37,622 nucleotides of DNA, from positions 1 to 37,622 of the forward strand of contig JANWZQ010000138.1 in the NCBI GenBank assembly GCA_025054835.1, read 5' to 3'. Positions 18,139 to 25,344 of this stretch are shown here, in pieces. Under the pieces are notes generated by a model, which had not been told where the DNA came from, did no database searches, and was given only the letters and a program-made list of their open reading frames with translations. Source of the DNA: Chthonomonadaceae bacterium. Its GTDB lineage: Bacteria; Armatimonadota; Chthonomonadetes; Chthonomonadales; Chthonomonadaceae. Within the stretch, counting starts at the first letter, position 1; each line of letters begins with the position of its first letter. The position numbers and the translations under genes are program-made.

Positions 18139-18687
18139 ATGAACATGTGCAGCTCTCGTAAATCTCTGCTCTGTCCCTGTCCGCCGTCGCGCCCGGCGCA
18201 TCCTCTGTGGCTTGTCCTGCCTGCTCCAGTAGCCCTGCTCGCCGTTCTCTTCCACGTCTCCTGCACCAGCGCTCAGACGGTGCGAAGCAGTCTCCTTTCT
18301 GACGATCAGAGGACTCTGTTGCAGAAGCAGTTCCTGAGCCGGCGCCAGTTGAAAGCGCTCTACTACGCGGTAGTTCAGTATGCTGCGGATAATCAGGGTA
18401 AACTGCCATCCCTGAACGCGCCCGCACAGCTAAAGCAGCAACTCAAGCCCTATCGCCTGCATGCAGCGGCTCTGTCCTGCCCCTTCACGCAGGAAGCCTA
18501 TCGCGCCAATGCCCGACTGGCAGGAAAACCGCTGGACAAGGTCAAAAACCCGGCAGATACGTTGCTCTTCTGGAGCCCACGTTCCATGCCAGATGGCAAC
18601 TACCTTGTTCTGGATGCTGCCGGACGTGACCGGAGAGTCGGTCCAGAAGAGTTCGCTCGTTTGAAGCGCACCAGTGGTATTCCCTGA
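18139..18687 (+). CDS. Exported protein with a pilin-passenger-like segment
   Basis: A 182-residue protein preceded by AAAGGAG. The N-terminus has a long signal sequence (about residues 1-46, hydrophobic VLPAPVALLAVLFHV, then a TSA cleavage-like site); a lipobox is not convincing because the -3 residue before Cys is His. The mature part contains LKALYYAVVQYAADNQGKLP, which resembles the segment following the pilin helix in DUF1559-type proteins (compare [20 protein letters not shown] in the gene at 12053), and ends with a short beta-rich NYLVLDAAGRDRRVG. It lacks a prepilin leader. This resemblance is by eye. Role unknown; possibly a secreted pilin-like partner. Confidence 0.7.
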   Translation: MNMCSSRKSLLCPCPPSRPAHPLWLVLPAPVALLAVLFHVSCTSAQTVRSSLLSDDQRTLLQKQFLSRRQLKALYYAVVQYAADNQGKLPSLNAPAQLKQQLKPYRLHAAALSCPFTQEAYRANARLAGKPLDKVKNPADTLLFWSPRSMPDGNYLVLDAAGRDRRVGPEEFARLKRTSGIP

Positions 18688-18754
18688 TCCTGTTTCTGCT
18701 GGCAGGGGACTTCCCGGCTAAAACTGCCAAAAATTCCAGAGTTACAGATCTTTT

Positions 18755-18788
18755 CTTCATCTTTTCTTAACATTCACACGGGTATAAT
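18755..18788 (+). promoter_or_regulatory. Pho-box-like repeats and -10 box before the second pilin-like gene
   Basis: CTTCATCT (18755) and CTTAACAT (18766) repeat at 11 bp, and TATAAT (18783-18788) follows nine bases after the second repeat. The last repeat and its distance to the -10 are the same as in the site at 11950-11972, and the bases TTTTCTTAACATTC are shared. The third repeat expected further upstream is poor. The ATG is at 18892, so the leader is about 100 bp. Confidence 0.5.
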
Positions 18789-18891
18789 CTCATCCGCCAG
18801 TGGCCCATGGCAGGCCAGTATGCAGAAAGCCCTGTCAAGGCTGTCCCATCTCCAACAGTACCGTTCTATCTTTCACTTCTGGAGGACGCAC

Positions 18892-19739
<848 letters not shown>

Positions 19740-19740
<1 letters not shown>

Positions 19741-19937
19741 TGCATCGCATGAACCGCACAGTACTCAGGCGCGCCCTTTTGCTTGCGCCTCTGCTCTCGC
19801 TTCTGTTCCTGCTCGGGGCATGCAGTTCGAAACAGGAGAAAGTGAGCACCGAGCCCACCAGCGCAAACCCGAACCCGACACCGGGCATGGAAGCGGCCCG
19901 GGGTAGGTCCCTGAGAGTGGGGCGTGAGGGAGAATAG
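19740..19937 (+). CDS. Small lipoprotein
   Basis: A 65-residue lipoprotein: signal peptide ending in LLGACSS (lipobox LGAC), then a short polar, Pro- and Thr-rich tail. The start ATG overlaps the stop TGA of the pilin-like gene by one base (TGATG), so translation is probably coupled; a second in-frame ATG at 19749 is an alternative. After Cys the mature peptide is only about 40 residues, too short for an enzyme. Small lipoproteins directly after DUF1559-type genes are a recurring arrangement, so a chaperone or anchoring role is plausible but unproven. Confidence 0.7.
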
Positions 19938-19981
19938 CCGGGATCCTGCTCCTACGGGCTCTATTGAGCGGGCTGATGCCC

Positions 19982-20010
19982 TTGACAGAAAAACGTAAGC
20001 GCAGTATACT
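19982..20010 (+). promoter_or_regulatory. Near-consensus promoter upstream of accB
   Basis: TTGACA (19982-19987), a 17-bp spacer and TATACT (20005-20010). Predicted initiation near 20017 lies just before an intrinsic terminator at 20021-20053. Confidence 0.75.
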
Positions 20011-20020
20011 GAAACCACAC

Positions 20021-20053
20021 AGGGGGCAGGCGCTATAGCTGCCCCCTCTTTTT
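20021..20053 (+). terminator. Intrinsic terminator / attenuator in the accB leader
   Basis: A 9-bp stem, AGGGGGCAG (20021-20029) with CTGCCCCCT (20039-20047), loop of 9 nt, followed by CTTTTT. This is a textbook rho-independent terminator. It may end the lipoprotein transcript, and it also lies only a few bases after the promoter at 19982-20010, so it could attenuate accB or end a ~40-nt RNA. A long-range pair AACCCTCT (20066-20073) and AGAGGGTT (20124-20131) lies between it and accB. Confidence 0.8.
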
Positions 20054-20146
20054 ACCCTTGCTACGAACCCTCTTTCCACAAGCTGCTTTCGCCAATAATC
20101 CGCCGTGCGCGCCCAAACGTGTGAGAGGGTTAACTTCTGAGACAGG

Positions 20147-20677
20147 ATGGTTTCCCCGATGGCGCTACTGGGTTTTGAGCTGGAAGAGATCGCACGTGTG
20201 ATTGAGATACTGGAGAAGCGCGAACTGGATGAATTGATTTTTGAGGCAGACGGTCGATCCCTGCGCCTGCGTGGCCCCAGGAGGGAACGCCCGGCCGTGT
20301 CACTGGCTCCGACATCACATCCGCAGGTACCTGCTGCCGGGCCTGCCCCCACAACGCCACCCAGACGCCACGCCGCTTCGCGATCCCATTCCATTTCTTC
20401 GAATGGCGCCGCAAGCGCCGACGCGCTTCCCGCAGATCAGATCGCGCTCACAGCACCAATGGTCGGCGTTTTCTACCGATCGGACCGGCCCGGAGGGCCT
20501 CCCTTTGTCAACGTTGGAGAGCGTGTTGCTGTTGGTCAGACCATCGGCCTGATTGAGGCCATGAAAGTCTTCTCGGAAGTTCCAGCGGAACACGCCGGGA
20601 TCGTTGTCGCGATCCCGGCTCAGGATGGGCAACTCGTGCAGGCCGGCACACCTCTGATGATCCTGCAACGCGAGTAG
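20147..20677 (+). CDS. accB: Biotin carboxyl carrier protein of acetyl-CoA carboxylase
   Basis: Carries the biotin that AccC carboxylates and that transfers CO2 to acetyl-CoA, the first step of fatty acid synthesis. The 176-residue protein has the family layout: an N-terminal helical segment (FELEEIARVIEILEKRELDELIFEADG), a Pro/Ala-rich linker (about 48-100), then the biotinyl domain (about 103-176) with TAPMVGVFYRSD and the biotin-attachment motif EAMKV (Lys140). The ATG at 20147 has no clear ribosome site; Met5 at 20159 is an alternative. accC, usually next, is absent; a homoserine dehydrogenase gene follows after 24 bp, beginning with a 14-bp palindrome (20678-20691). Confidence 0.93.
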   Translation: MVSPMALLGFELEEIARVIEILEKRELDELIFEADGRSLRLRGPRRERPAVSLAPTSHPQVPAAGPAPTTPPRRHAASRSHSISSNGAASADALPADQIALTAPMVGVFYRSDRPGGPPFVNVGERVAVGQTIGLIEAMKVFSEVPAEHAGIVVAIPAQDGQLVQAGTPLMILQRE

Positions 20678-20701
20678 CGCGCTCGAGCGCGAGGTTACGC
20701 T

Positions 20702-22018
20702 ATGAACGGCACAAAGCAATCGACATGGCGCAAGGATCGAATTGACATCGGAATTCTCGGGTTGGGAGTTGTCGGCTCCGGTACCGTGCGGCTTCTGCAG
20801 CAAAATCGAGAAGAGATTGAACGAAAGGTTGGCCTGCCCATCCACATCAAGCGGATCGCTGTGCGCGACCTTTCCAAGAAGCGGTGCGTCCGCATTGACA
20901 CACAACTGCTCACCACCAATGCGTATGACGTTCTCGATGATCCGGAGATCGATATCGTCTGCGAACTGATTGGTGGCGTGGAGCCAGCACGGGAGTTCGT
21001 GCTGCGTGCGCTGCGTAACGGCAAGCAGGTTGTCACGGCCAACAAAGAGATGATTGCCAAGGAAGGGCAGACACTCATGGAAGAGGCTGCCCGGCAGGGC
21101 CTCGATTTCCAGTTCGAAGGCAGCGTTGCCGGAGGTATCCCGATCATCCAGCCGATGAAAAACGCCCTGGCCGGCAACCGGATCAACGAGGTGCTCGGCA
21201 TTATCAACGGGACCACGAACTACATCCTCACCCGCATGACCCGTGAACAGGCCGATTTTCAGGATGTGCTCCGGGAAGCACAGGCGCATGGGTATGCTGA
21301 GTCCGACCCGACCAGCGACATCGAGGGATACGACGCGCAATATAAAATCGCCATTCTCTCCTCCATCGCCTTCACAAGCCGGATCAACGTGCACGATGTT
21401 TACGTGGAGGGGATCACGAAGATCACCCGGGCGGACATCGCGTACGCTGCGGAGCTCGGCTACGTGATCAAGCTGCTGGGCATCGGGCGTCGGGTTGGTG
21501 AGGACCGCGTGCAGGTGCGTGTACACCCGGCTCTGATCCCGGCTCAGCACCCGCTTGCCGCCGCCAACGATGTGTATAATGCCGTACTGGTAAAAGGCGA
21601 ATCTGTTGGCGACGTGATGTTCTACGGGCGCGGCGCAGGAAGCGGCCCCACAGGGAGCGCAGTTGTCGGTGACATCATCGATGTGGCCCGTAATCTCCGT
21701 TACGGATCTACGGGCCGTGTCTCCTGCACATGCTTCCAGCAGAAAGCGATGCAACCTATCGAGGAAGTGGTCACACGGCACTACCTGCGCATGGACGTTC
21801 AGGACAGGCCCCGGGTGCTCGCAGCCATTGCCAGCGTACTGGGAGACTTCGACATCTCCATTGAGTCGGTCATGCAGAAGGCAACGCATGGCGATCAAGC
21901 CGAGATTGTCTGGATCACGCATGAGGCACCCAACTACAACGTCGCACGCGCACTGGAAACTATTTCCCGGTTGCCCGTTGTCAATCACGTGTATAACTGG
22001 TTACGCGTCGAGCAATAA
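20702..22018 (+). CDS. hom: Homoserine dehydrogenase
   Basis: Reduces aspartate semialdehyde to homoserine, the branch point to threonine, methionine and isoleucine. The 438-residue protein has an N-terminal Rossmann domain (GLGVVGSG, 20-27), the catalytic/dimerisation domain with TANKEM, EGSVAGGIPII and the GTTNYILTRM active-site region, and a C-terminal ACT domain (about 355-435, YLRMDVQDRPRVLAAIASVLGDFDISI) for allosteric feedback by an amino acid. The monofunctional form with an ACT domain is common in Gram-positives and many others. The ATG is preceded by GAGG. It is co-oriented with accB and the DUF1854 gene, 17 bp upstream of the latter. Confidence 0.95.
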   Translation: MNGTKQSTWRKDRIDIGILGLGVVGSGTVRLLQQNREEIERKVGLPIHIKRIAVRDLSKKRCVRIDTQLLTTNAYDVLDDPEIDIVCELIGGVEPAREFVLRALRNGKQVVTANKEMIAKEGQTLMEEAARQGLDFQFEGSVAGGIPIIQPMKNALAGNRINEVLGIINGTTNYILTRMTREQADFQDVLREAQAHGYAESDPTSDIEGYDAQYKIAILSSIAFTSRINVHDVYVEGITKITRADIAYAAELGYVIKLLGIGRRVGEDRVQVRVHPALIPAQHPLAAANDVYNAVLVKGESVGDVMFYGRGAGSGPTGSAVVGDIIDVARNLRYGSTGRVSCTCFQQKAMQPIEEVVTRHYLRMDVQDRPRVLAAIASVLGDFDISIESVMQKATHGDQAEIVWITHEAPNYNVARALETISRLPVVNHVYNWLRVEQ

Positions 22019-22035
22019 TCTGTTCAGGAGGGATA

Positions 22036-22581
22036 ATGTCCCGGGGAGAGCCTGATGCACGGAGTGCGCCTGCGCCACTGCAGGAAGACAACGCGTTCCA
22101 GCTCAGGATGCTGGATCCGAAACGCGTGAAAGTCTTCCGTGTGGCCGGTATCACACGCCTCACGCTTGAAAACGAACGCTCTTACACACGTGTCTCTGTG
22201 GCACGTGCATTTCCCCTCTCGGACCCCGGTCATTACATCGGCTTTCTGGACGCCTCCGGAAAAGATGTCGGTATGATCTATGATCCGGAGCTACTCGATC
22301 ACGAGTCCCGCCGCATTGTCGAAGAGGAACTGGAACGGCGTTATTTCGTTCCCGTTGTGGAACGCGTCCTCTCGGTCCGCGAAGAGTTCGGAACCATCTA
22401 CTGGCGTGTGGAGACCGATCGGGGGGAAAAGGAGATCGTTGTGCGCAATCTGCGAGACAACCTGCAGGAGCTCTCCCCAACGCGCCTGATTGTCACTGAC
22501 ATCGAGGGCAATCGCTTTGAGTTCCCGGACATCACCCGGGTCGACGGAAAGACCCAGAGCATTATCATGCGTGGTCTCTGA
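22036..22581 (+). CDS. DUF1854 family protein
   Basis: A 181-residue soluble protein matching my recollection of DUF1854 (PF08909): an N-terminal variable part, then RLTLENERSYTRVSVARAFPLSDPGHYIGFLD, a KDVGMIYDPELLDHESRRIVEEELERRYFVP segment and EEFGTIYWRVETDRG. In other bacteria DUF1854 proteins often neighbour an ABC transporter and cyanophycin enzymes, neither of which is in this window. GGAGG lies correctly before the ATG. It follows hom by 17 bp and probably ends that transcript. The function is not established. Confidence 0.8.
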   Translation: MSRGEPDARSAPAPLQEDNAFQLRMLDPKRVKVFRVAGITRLTLENERSYTRVSVARAFPLSDPGHYIGFLDASGKDVGMIYDPELLDHESRRIVEEELERRYFVPVVERVLSVREEFGTIYWRVETDRGEKEIVVRNLRDNLQELSPTRLIVTDIEGNRFEFPDITRVDGKTQSIIMRGL

Positions 22582-22585
22582 ACGA

Positions 22586-22675
22586 ACAGGGGCGTGTCTG
22601 CTGCCGATAGCATATGGGGCCGGATCCCGAAAGGGAGATGTACACGGCCCTCTATCTGCCGGAGACACGCCCTGT
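22586..22675. other. 90-nt nested stem-loop element with GAAA tetraloop
   Basis: Starting 4 bp after the DUF1854 stop, nested complementary arms can be read: outer ACAGGGGCGTGTCT (22586-22599) with AGACACGCCCTGT (22663-22675), 13 bp plus one bulged G; GATAG (22606-22610) with CTATC (22652-22656); GGGCCG (22617-22622) with CGGCCC (22645-22650); and TCCC (22625-22628) with GGGA (22633-22636) closing GAAA. It could terminate both convergent transcripts or be a stable RNA. A T-run (CTTTT) occurs only 12 bp past the element on the plus strand. Confidence 0.55.
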
Positions 22676-22714
22676 CAACCGTTCTGAACTTTTAGAAGAG
22701 ATACGAAGAAGATC

Positions 22715-22918
22715 TCAAGAGGCGATCGCGACGTTCTGCGCCTGCCGTCCTTTAGGGGTTTCGATCGGCTCGTAGTTGACGATCTGCCCTTCACGCAAGG
22801 ACTTGAAGCCATTGACCAGGATCGCGGAGTAGTGCACGAATACATCTACCCCGTCCTCGGCTTCAATGAAGCCATATCCTTTTGCATCATTGAACCATTT
22901 CACTCTGCCTGTTGCCAT
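22715..22918 (-). CDS. Cold-shock domain protein (CspA type)
   Basis: A 67-residue nucleic-acid-binding OB-fold protein that melts RNA secondary structure at low temperature or during growth. RNP1-like KGYGFIE and RNP2-like VFVHYSAI are present in the usual positions, and the length matches CspA. The ATG at 22918 is preferred to in-frame upstream starts because the protein opens [11 protein letters not shown] as in the family; GAGAAGGAG lies 11 bp upstream. It is read leftward, away from the Fe-S carrier gene. The mRNA likely has a long leader (see 22930-23012). Confidence 0.95.
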   Translation of the reverse strand: MATGRVKWFNDAKGYGFIEAEDGVDVFVHYSAILVNGFKSLREGQIVNYEPIETPKGRQAQNVAIAS

Positions 22919-22929
22919 AATGCCCACTG

Positions 22930-23012
22930 CTCCTTCTCCAACTTCCCCGGAAAGCGCGAGGGGCTCGCGCCGGACAGTCCTGACCTCCGGGCCAATCCAA
23001 TCAGGAGGAGGA
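22930..23012 (-). promoter_or_regulatory. Folded cold-shock mRNA leader with anti-Shine-Dalgarno run
   Basis: On the minus strand, upstream of csp, TCCTCCTCCT (23003-23012) can pair with the ribosome site GGAGAAGGAG (22930-22939), and a perfect 7-bp hairpin GCGCGAG-CCC-CTCGCGC sits between (22954-22970). Such pairing would close the ribosome site under one condition and open it in another. Long regulatory leaders are known in csp genes. No promoter was identified with confidence. Confidence 0.4.
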
Positions 23013-23078
23013 TCGATGTGCCGGGGCCAAACCGGGGCGCACTTTCGTGCGTGCATGAAGCGTGCCATTGCCCGGTAG

Positions 23079-23190
23079 AATCGGCAGAACGTCGTAAAAA
23101 AAAGCGATCGCCGGAGCATAAAACCGGCAAAGTTAACAGGATCGTCGCCATGCACGCAGCGCCGTACCTGACCGAACATCCTGCGGCAAC
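23079..23190. other. Unassigned part of csp / Fe-S carrier divergent region
   Basis: No supported gene. On the minus strand a GCCGG-CCGGC stem followed after six bases by an eight-T run (23096-23103) is terminator-like but imperfect. The csp promoter should be in or near this part; I could not call it. Confidence 0.25.
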
Positions 23191-23219
23191 TTGCATTTTA
23201 GTGCCAGATCGCGTATAAT
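23191..23219 (+). promoter_or_regulatory. Promoter of the A-type Fe-S carrier gene
   Basis: TTGCAT (23191-23196), a 17-bp spacer and TATAAT (23214-23219), a perfect -10. Transcription should start around 23226, inside the palindrome at 23219-23233, giving a ~155-nt leader before the ATG at 23383. Confidence 0.7.
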
Positions 23220-23233
23220 TTAGCGTGGCTAAA
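23219..23233. promoter_or_regulatory. Operator-like palindrome over the transcription start
   Basis: TTTAGC-GTG-GCTAAA, a perfect 6-bp inverted repeat with a 3-bp centre, overlaps the end of the -10 box and the predicted start site. The placement is that of a repressor site. The cognate regulator is unknown; it does not match the SufR-type CAAC/GTTG or a Fur-box pattern. Confidence 0.5.
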
Positions 23234-23260
23234 CTAACAACGACATGTTCATTGCCTGAC

Positions 23261-23357
23261 GCTCTGATACGCTCGCCGCGTGCCAGAGCATCGTGATGAC
23301 CGGGTATAGAACCAGTCTGTGGGCCGCCCAGCGGCTCTCCTGAATGTCAGGACAGAC
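23261..23357 (+). ncRNA. Candidate cis-regulatory RNA leader of the Fe-S carrier gene
   Basis: Two consecutive folds can be read. Hairpin 1 (23261-23289): GCTCTG with CAGAGC, one A/C mismatch, then TACGC with GCGTG (one U-G pair) and loop TCGCC. Fold 2 (23315-23357) can form a three-way junction: GTCTGT with ACAGAC, enclosing GCCGC-CCA-GCGGC and CCTGA-ATG-TCAGG with no gap on the 3' side. The ribosome site AGGAG (23369-23373) follows 11 bases later. Read by eye; no known riboswitch class recognised. Confidence 0.4.
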
Positions 23358-23382
23358 ACTAACGCAACAGGAGCATAACCGG

Positions 23383-23802
23383 ATGGCGACTCTGGAAGTA
23401 GGAAACAACGGCGTGGCTCTCAGCGCACGCGCCGCAGAGGAAATCTCTACATTGATGGAACGGCAGGGCAAAGCGGGGGCGGCCCTTCGCGTTTTCGTGC
23501 AGGGCGGTGGATGCTCTGGCTTGAGCTACGGCATGGCCATCGATGACACCATCGAGGAGAACGATCTCGTCTTCGATAACTTCGGCGTGAAGGTGGTGGT
23601 CGACCCGATCAGCATTAACTACCTGCGTGGTTCCTCGATCGACTACGTGGAAGACGTGGCCATGGGGGGCGGCTTTAAGATCGATAACCCCAATGCGGTA
23701 CGCTCCTGTGGATGCGGGTCCTCGTTCTCAACGGAGGATGGCGAAGAAGCCGGCGGATGTGGCTCCGGAGGATGCGGTTCCGGCGGTTGCGGCAGTTACT
23801 GA
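23383..23802 (+). CDS. A-type iron-sulfur carrier (IscA/ErpA/HesB family)
   Basis: A 139-residue A-type carrier that receives a [2Fe-2S] or [4Fe-4S] cluster from a scaffold and delivers it to apoproteins. The three conserved ligands are present: Cys44 in GGGCSGLSY, and Cys109 and Cys111 in SCGCGSSF. The usual core is ~110 residues; here the protein ends in a Gly/Cys-rich tail of three GGCGS repeats with Cys126, Cys131 and Cys136. The ATG at 23383 is chosen because AGGAG lies nine bases before it; a further in-frame ATG at 23344 lies inside a predicted hairpin loop. No other isc or suf gene is nearby. Whether it is IscA, SufA or ErpA by function cannot be told. Confidence 0.93.
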   Translation: MATLEVGNNGVALSARAAEEISTLMERQGKAGAALRVFVQGGGCSGLSYGMAIDDTIEENDLVFDNFGVKVVVDPISINYLRGSSIDYVEDVAMGGGFKIDNPNAVRSCGCGSSFSTEDGEEAGGCGSGGCGSGGCGSY

Positions 23803-23831
23803 AGTCCGGAGCCCCGGGTCAGACTTCACAC

Positions 23832-23875
23832 GCCCGTCAGAGACACAGTGCTTCCGCAACAGGTCTCTGACGGGC
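23832..23875. terminator. 12-bp hairpin between convergent genes
   Basis: GCCCGTCAGAGA (23832-23843) and TCTCTGACGGGC (23864-23875) form a perfect 12-bp stem around a 20-nt loop, between the stops of the Fe-S carrier (23802) and the GlcE-like gene (23888). No T-tract; probably a bidirectional terminator. Confidence 0.6.
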
Positions 23876-23887
23876 CTCACTACTTCA

Positions 23888-25150
23888 CTACAGGCGTCCT
23901 AGAAAACGCCCCGGACTGAATACCCCTTCGGGATCCAGTGCTTTCTTGAGCGCCCGGTGCAGATGAAAGTCACCACGAGGCGTGCCCCATACGGCAACGT
24001 CTCCTGCGCTCAGGACGGAAGACGGCAGGCGCGTCCACAACACATTCGTACCTTCAGGAAGCATGTTGAGTAATGTTGTCGGAGCCTGCGCGTCATTCTG
24101 TGTGCCAATGGATAGAGTTCCCGTCATGCAGTGAGCCGTCAGAGCCAGGTTGTCACATTGCTCCAACCGTTCTATAGTGGGCAACAGGTCGGTTAGCAAG
24201 CAAGAAGCGCGCAACCCCAGCGCGCAGTTCAGACGCGCCTGTCGATCTCGCAACATCGCAATCTGATCCTCTGGCACGACTTCCGCGGGTGTTTTCACGC
24301 CTGCTTCTGCAGCAATCCGGGCGCACTCCGCGTATTGCCACTCAGCGCGAGAGGATGTTCCATGCACCCCCAGGATCAAGGAAGGCACGCCTTCCAGTTC
24401 ATTCGTCGCTACCAGAAACGTTACGGCCAGATTTGCTGCGTGGATCTGAAGACCGGTCCGCACTGCCGTTGCCAGATCGGGAGCAACGAAGCGCCACGTC
24501 ATCTGCTGCTCTGGCAGGGGGCGGATCCGGAACGTCAATTCCGTTACAATTCCCAGAGTTCCCCAGGCACCGGTAAACAACTTGCACACATCGTAGCCGG
24601 CCACGTTTTTGACCACGCGTCCCCCCCCACGCACTACCTCGCCGCCGGCCATAACAGCACGTACCCCGATCAGCAGATCACGGGGCGCGCCGTAAGCTGC
24701 TCGCCAGAAACCGGTCGCATTGGTGGAAACGATCCCGCCCACGGTAGCCCGTTCCGGCAATGGCACGTCCAGAGGCAGGAACTGATGCCGTGTCTGCATC
24801 GTCCTCTGCAACGCACTCAGCGTGATGCCAGCACCACAGGTGATGGTCATATCGTCCGGCTGGTAGTCCTCGACCCGATCCAGTCGTGTGGTATCCATCA
24901 CCAGCAGCAGGCGATCTACGGGAGGTGGATACCCGGTATGGATCTGTGTGCCTCCCCCGCGGGGCAGAATGGCTCCACGCGCACGCTCCACACAACGCAC
25001 AAGCGCGCAGACCTCCGCTTCACTGCCCGGCGTTGCAACCAGCACATCCGGCCATCCATCAGGCAGACCGGACAGCATGGCCGGCTCGCTACGAACGTAT
25101 GCCTCCCCGACCAGGTCGCGCACCATCCTGGAGAACTCCTGTATGTCCAT
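23888..25150 (-). CDS. FAD-binding oxidoreductase, GlcE-like (glycolate oxidase subunit)
   Basis: A 420-residue flavoprotein of the FAD-linked oxidase (PCMH-type) family closest to the glycolate oxidase GlcE subunit. Visible FAD-domain signatures are RGGGTQIHTGYPP, MTITCGAGITLSALQ, LPERATVGGIVSTNATG and GGRVVKNVAGYDVCKLFTGAWGTLGIVTE, the last being characteristic of GlcE/GlcD. The C-terminus has LDPEGVFSPGRF. GlcD and GlcF are not adjacent, so partners must be elsewhere. The ATG at 25150 has a weak ribosome site. It diverges from the response-regulator gene. Confidence 0.88.
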   Translation of the reverse strand: MDIQEFSRMVRDLVGEAYVRSEPAMLSGLPDGWPDVLVATPGSEAEVCALVRCVERARGAILPRGGGTQIHTGYPPPVDRLLLVMDTTRLDRVEDYQPDDMTITCGAGITLSALQRTMQTRHQFLPLDVPLPERATVGGIVSTNATGFWRAAYGAPRDLLIGVRAVMAGGEVVRGGGRVVKNVAGYDVCKLFTGAWGTLGIVTELTFRIRPLPEQQMTWRFVAPDLATAVRTGLQIHAANLAVTFLVATNELEGVPSLILGVHGTSSRAEWQYAECARIAAEAGVKTPAEVVPEDQIAMLRDRQARLNCALGLRASCLLTDLLPTIERLEQCDNLALTAHCMTGTLSIGTQNDAQAPTTLLNMLPEGTNVLWTRLPSSVLSAGDVAVWGTPRGDFHLHRALKKALDPEGVFSPGRFLGRL

Positions 25151-25344
25151 ACGCTTCTGTCCCGTTTCGCGCCGAAATCAACAGCTCCCATGTGTGGCAT
25201 AAAGGCAGCAGGAATTCTGCGATCCGACCTCGTATGTGTTGATAATTGTCTCCATTCCTAGAGCAGAAGCAACACTCACTGCTCCGAACTTCTACCACCT
25301 TCCAGACTGACAGAGCCGTCAGACATCTGCCACAGGAGGTCGAG

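Noticed and set aside
20315-21988. 557-codon minus-strand frame opposite accB and hom
   Set aside because: Both plus-strand proteins are unambiguous, and the antisense frame spans two genes and a gap without any motif.
23016-23078. 20-codon plus-strand ORF with a strong AGGAGGAGG ribosome-like site
   Set aside because: The apparent ribosome site is the complement of the CU-rich run in the csp leader, and the peptide has no features; coding is possible but not supported.
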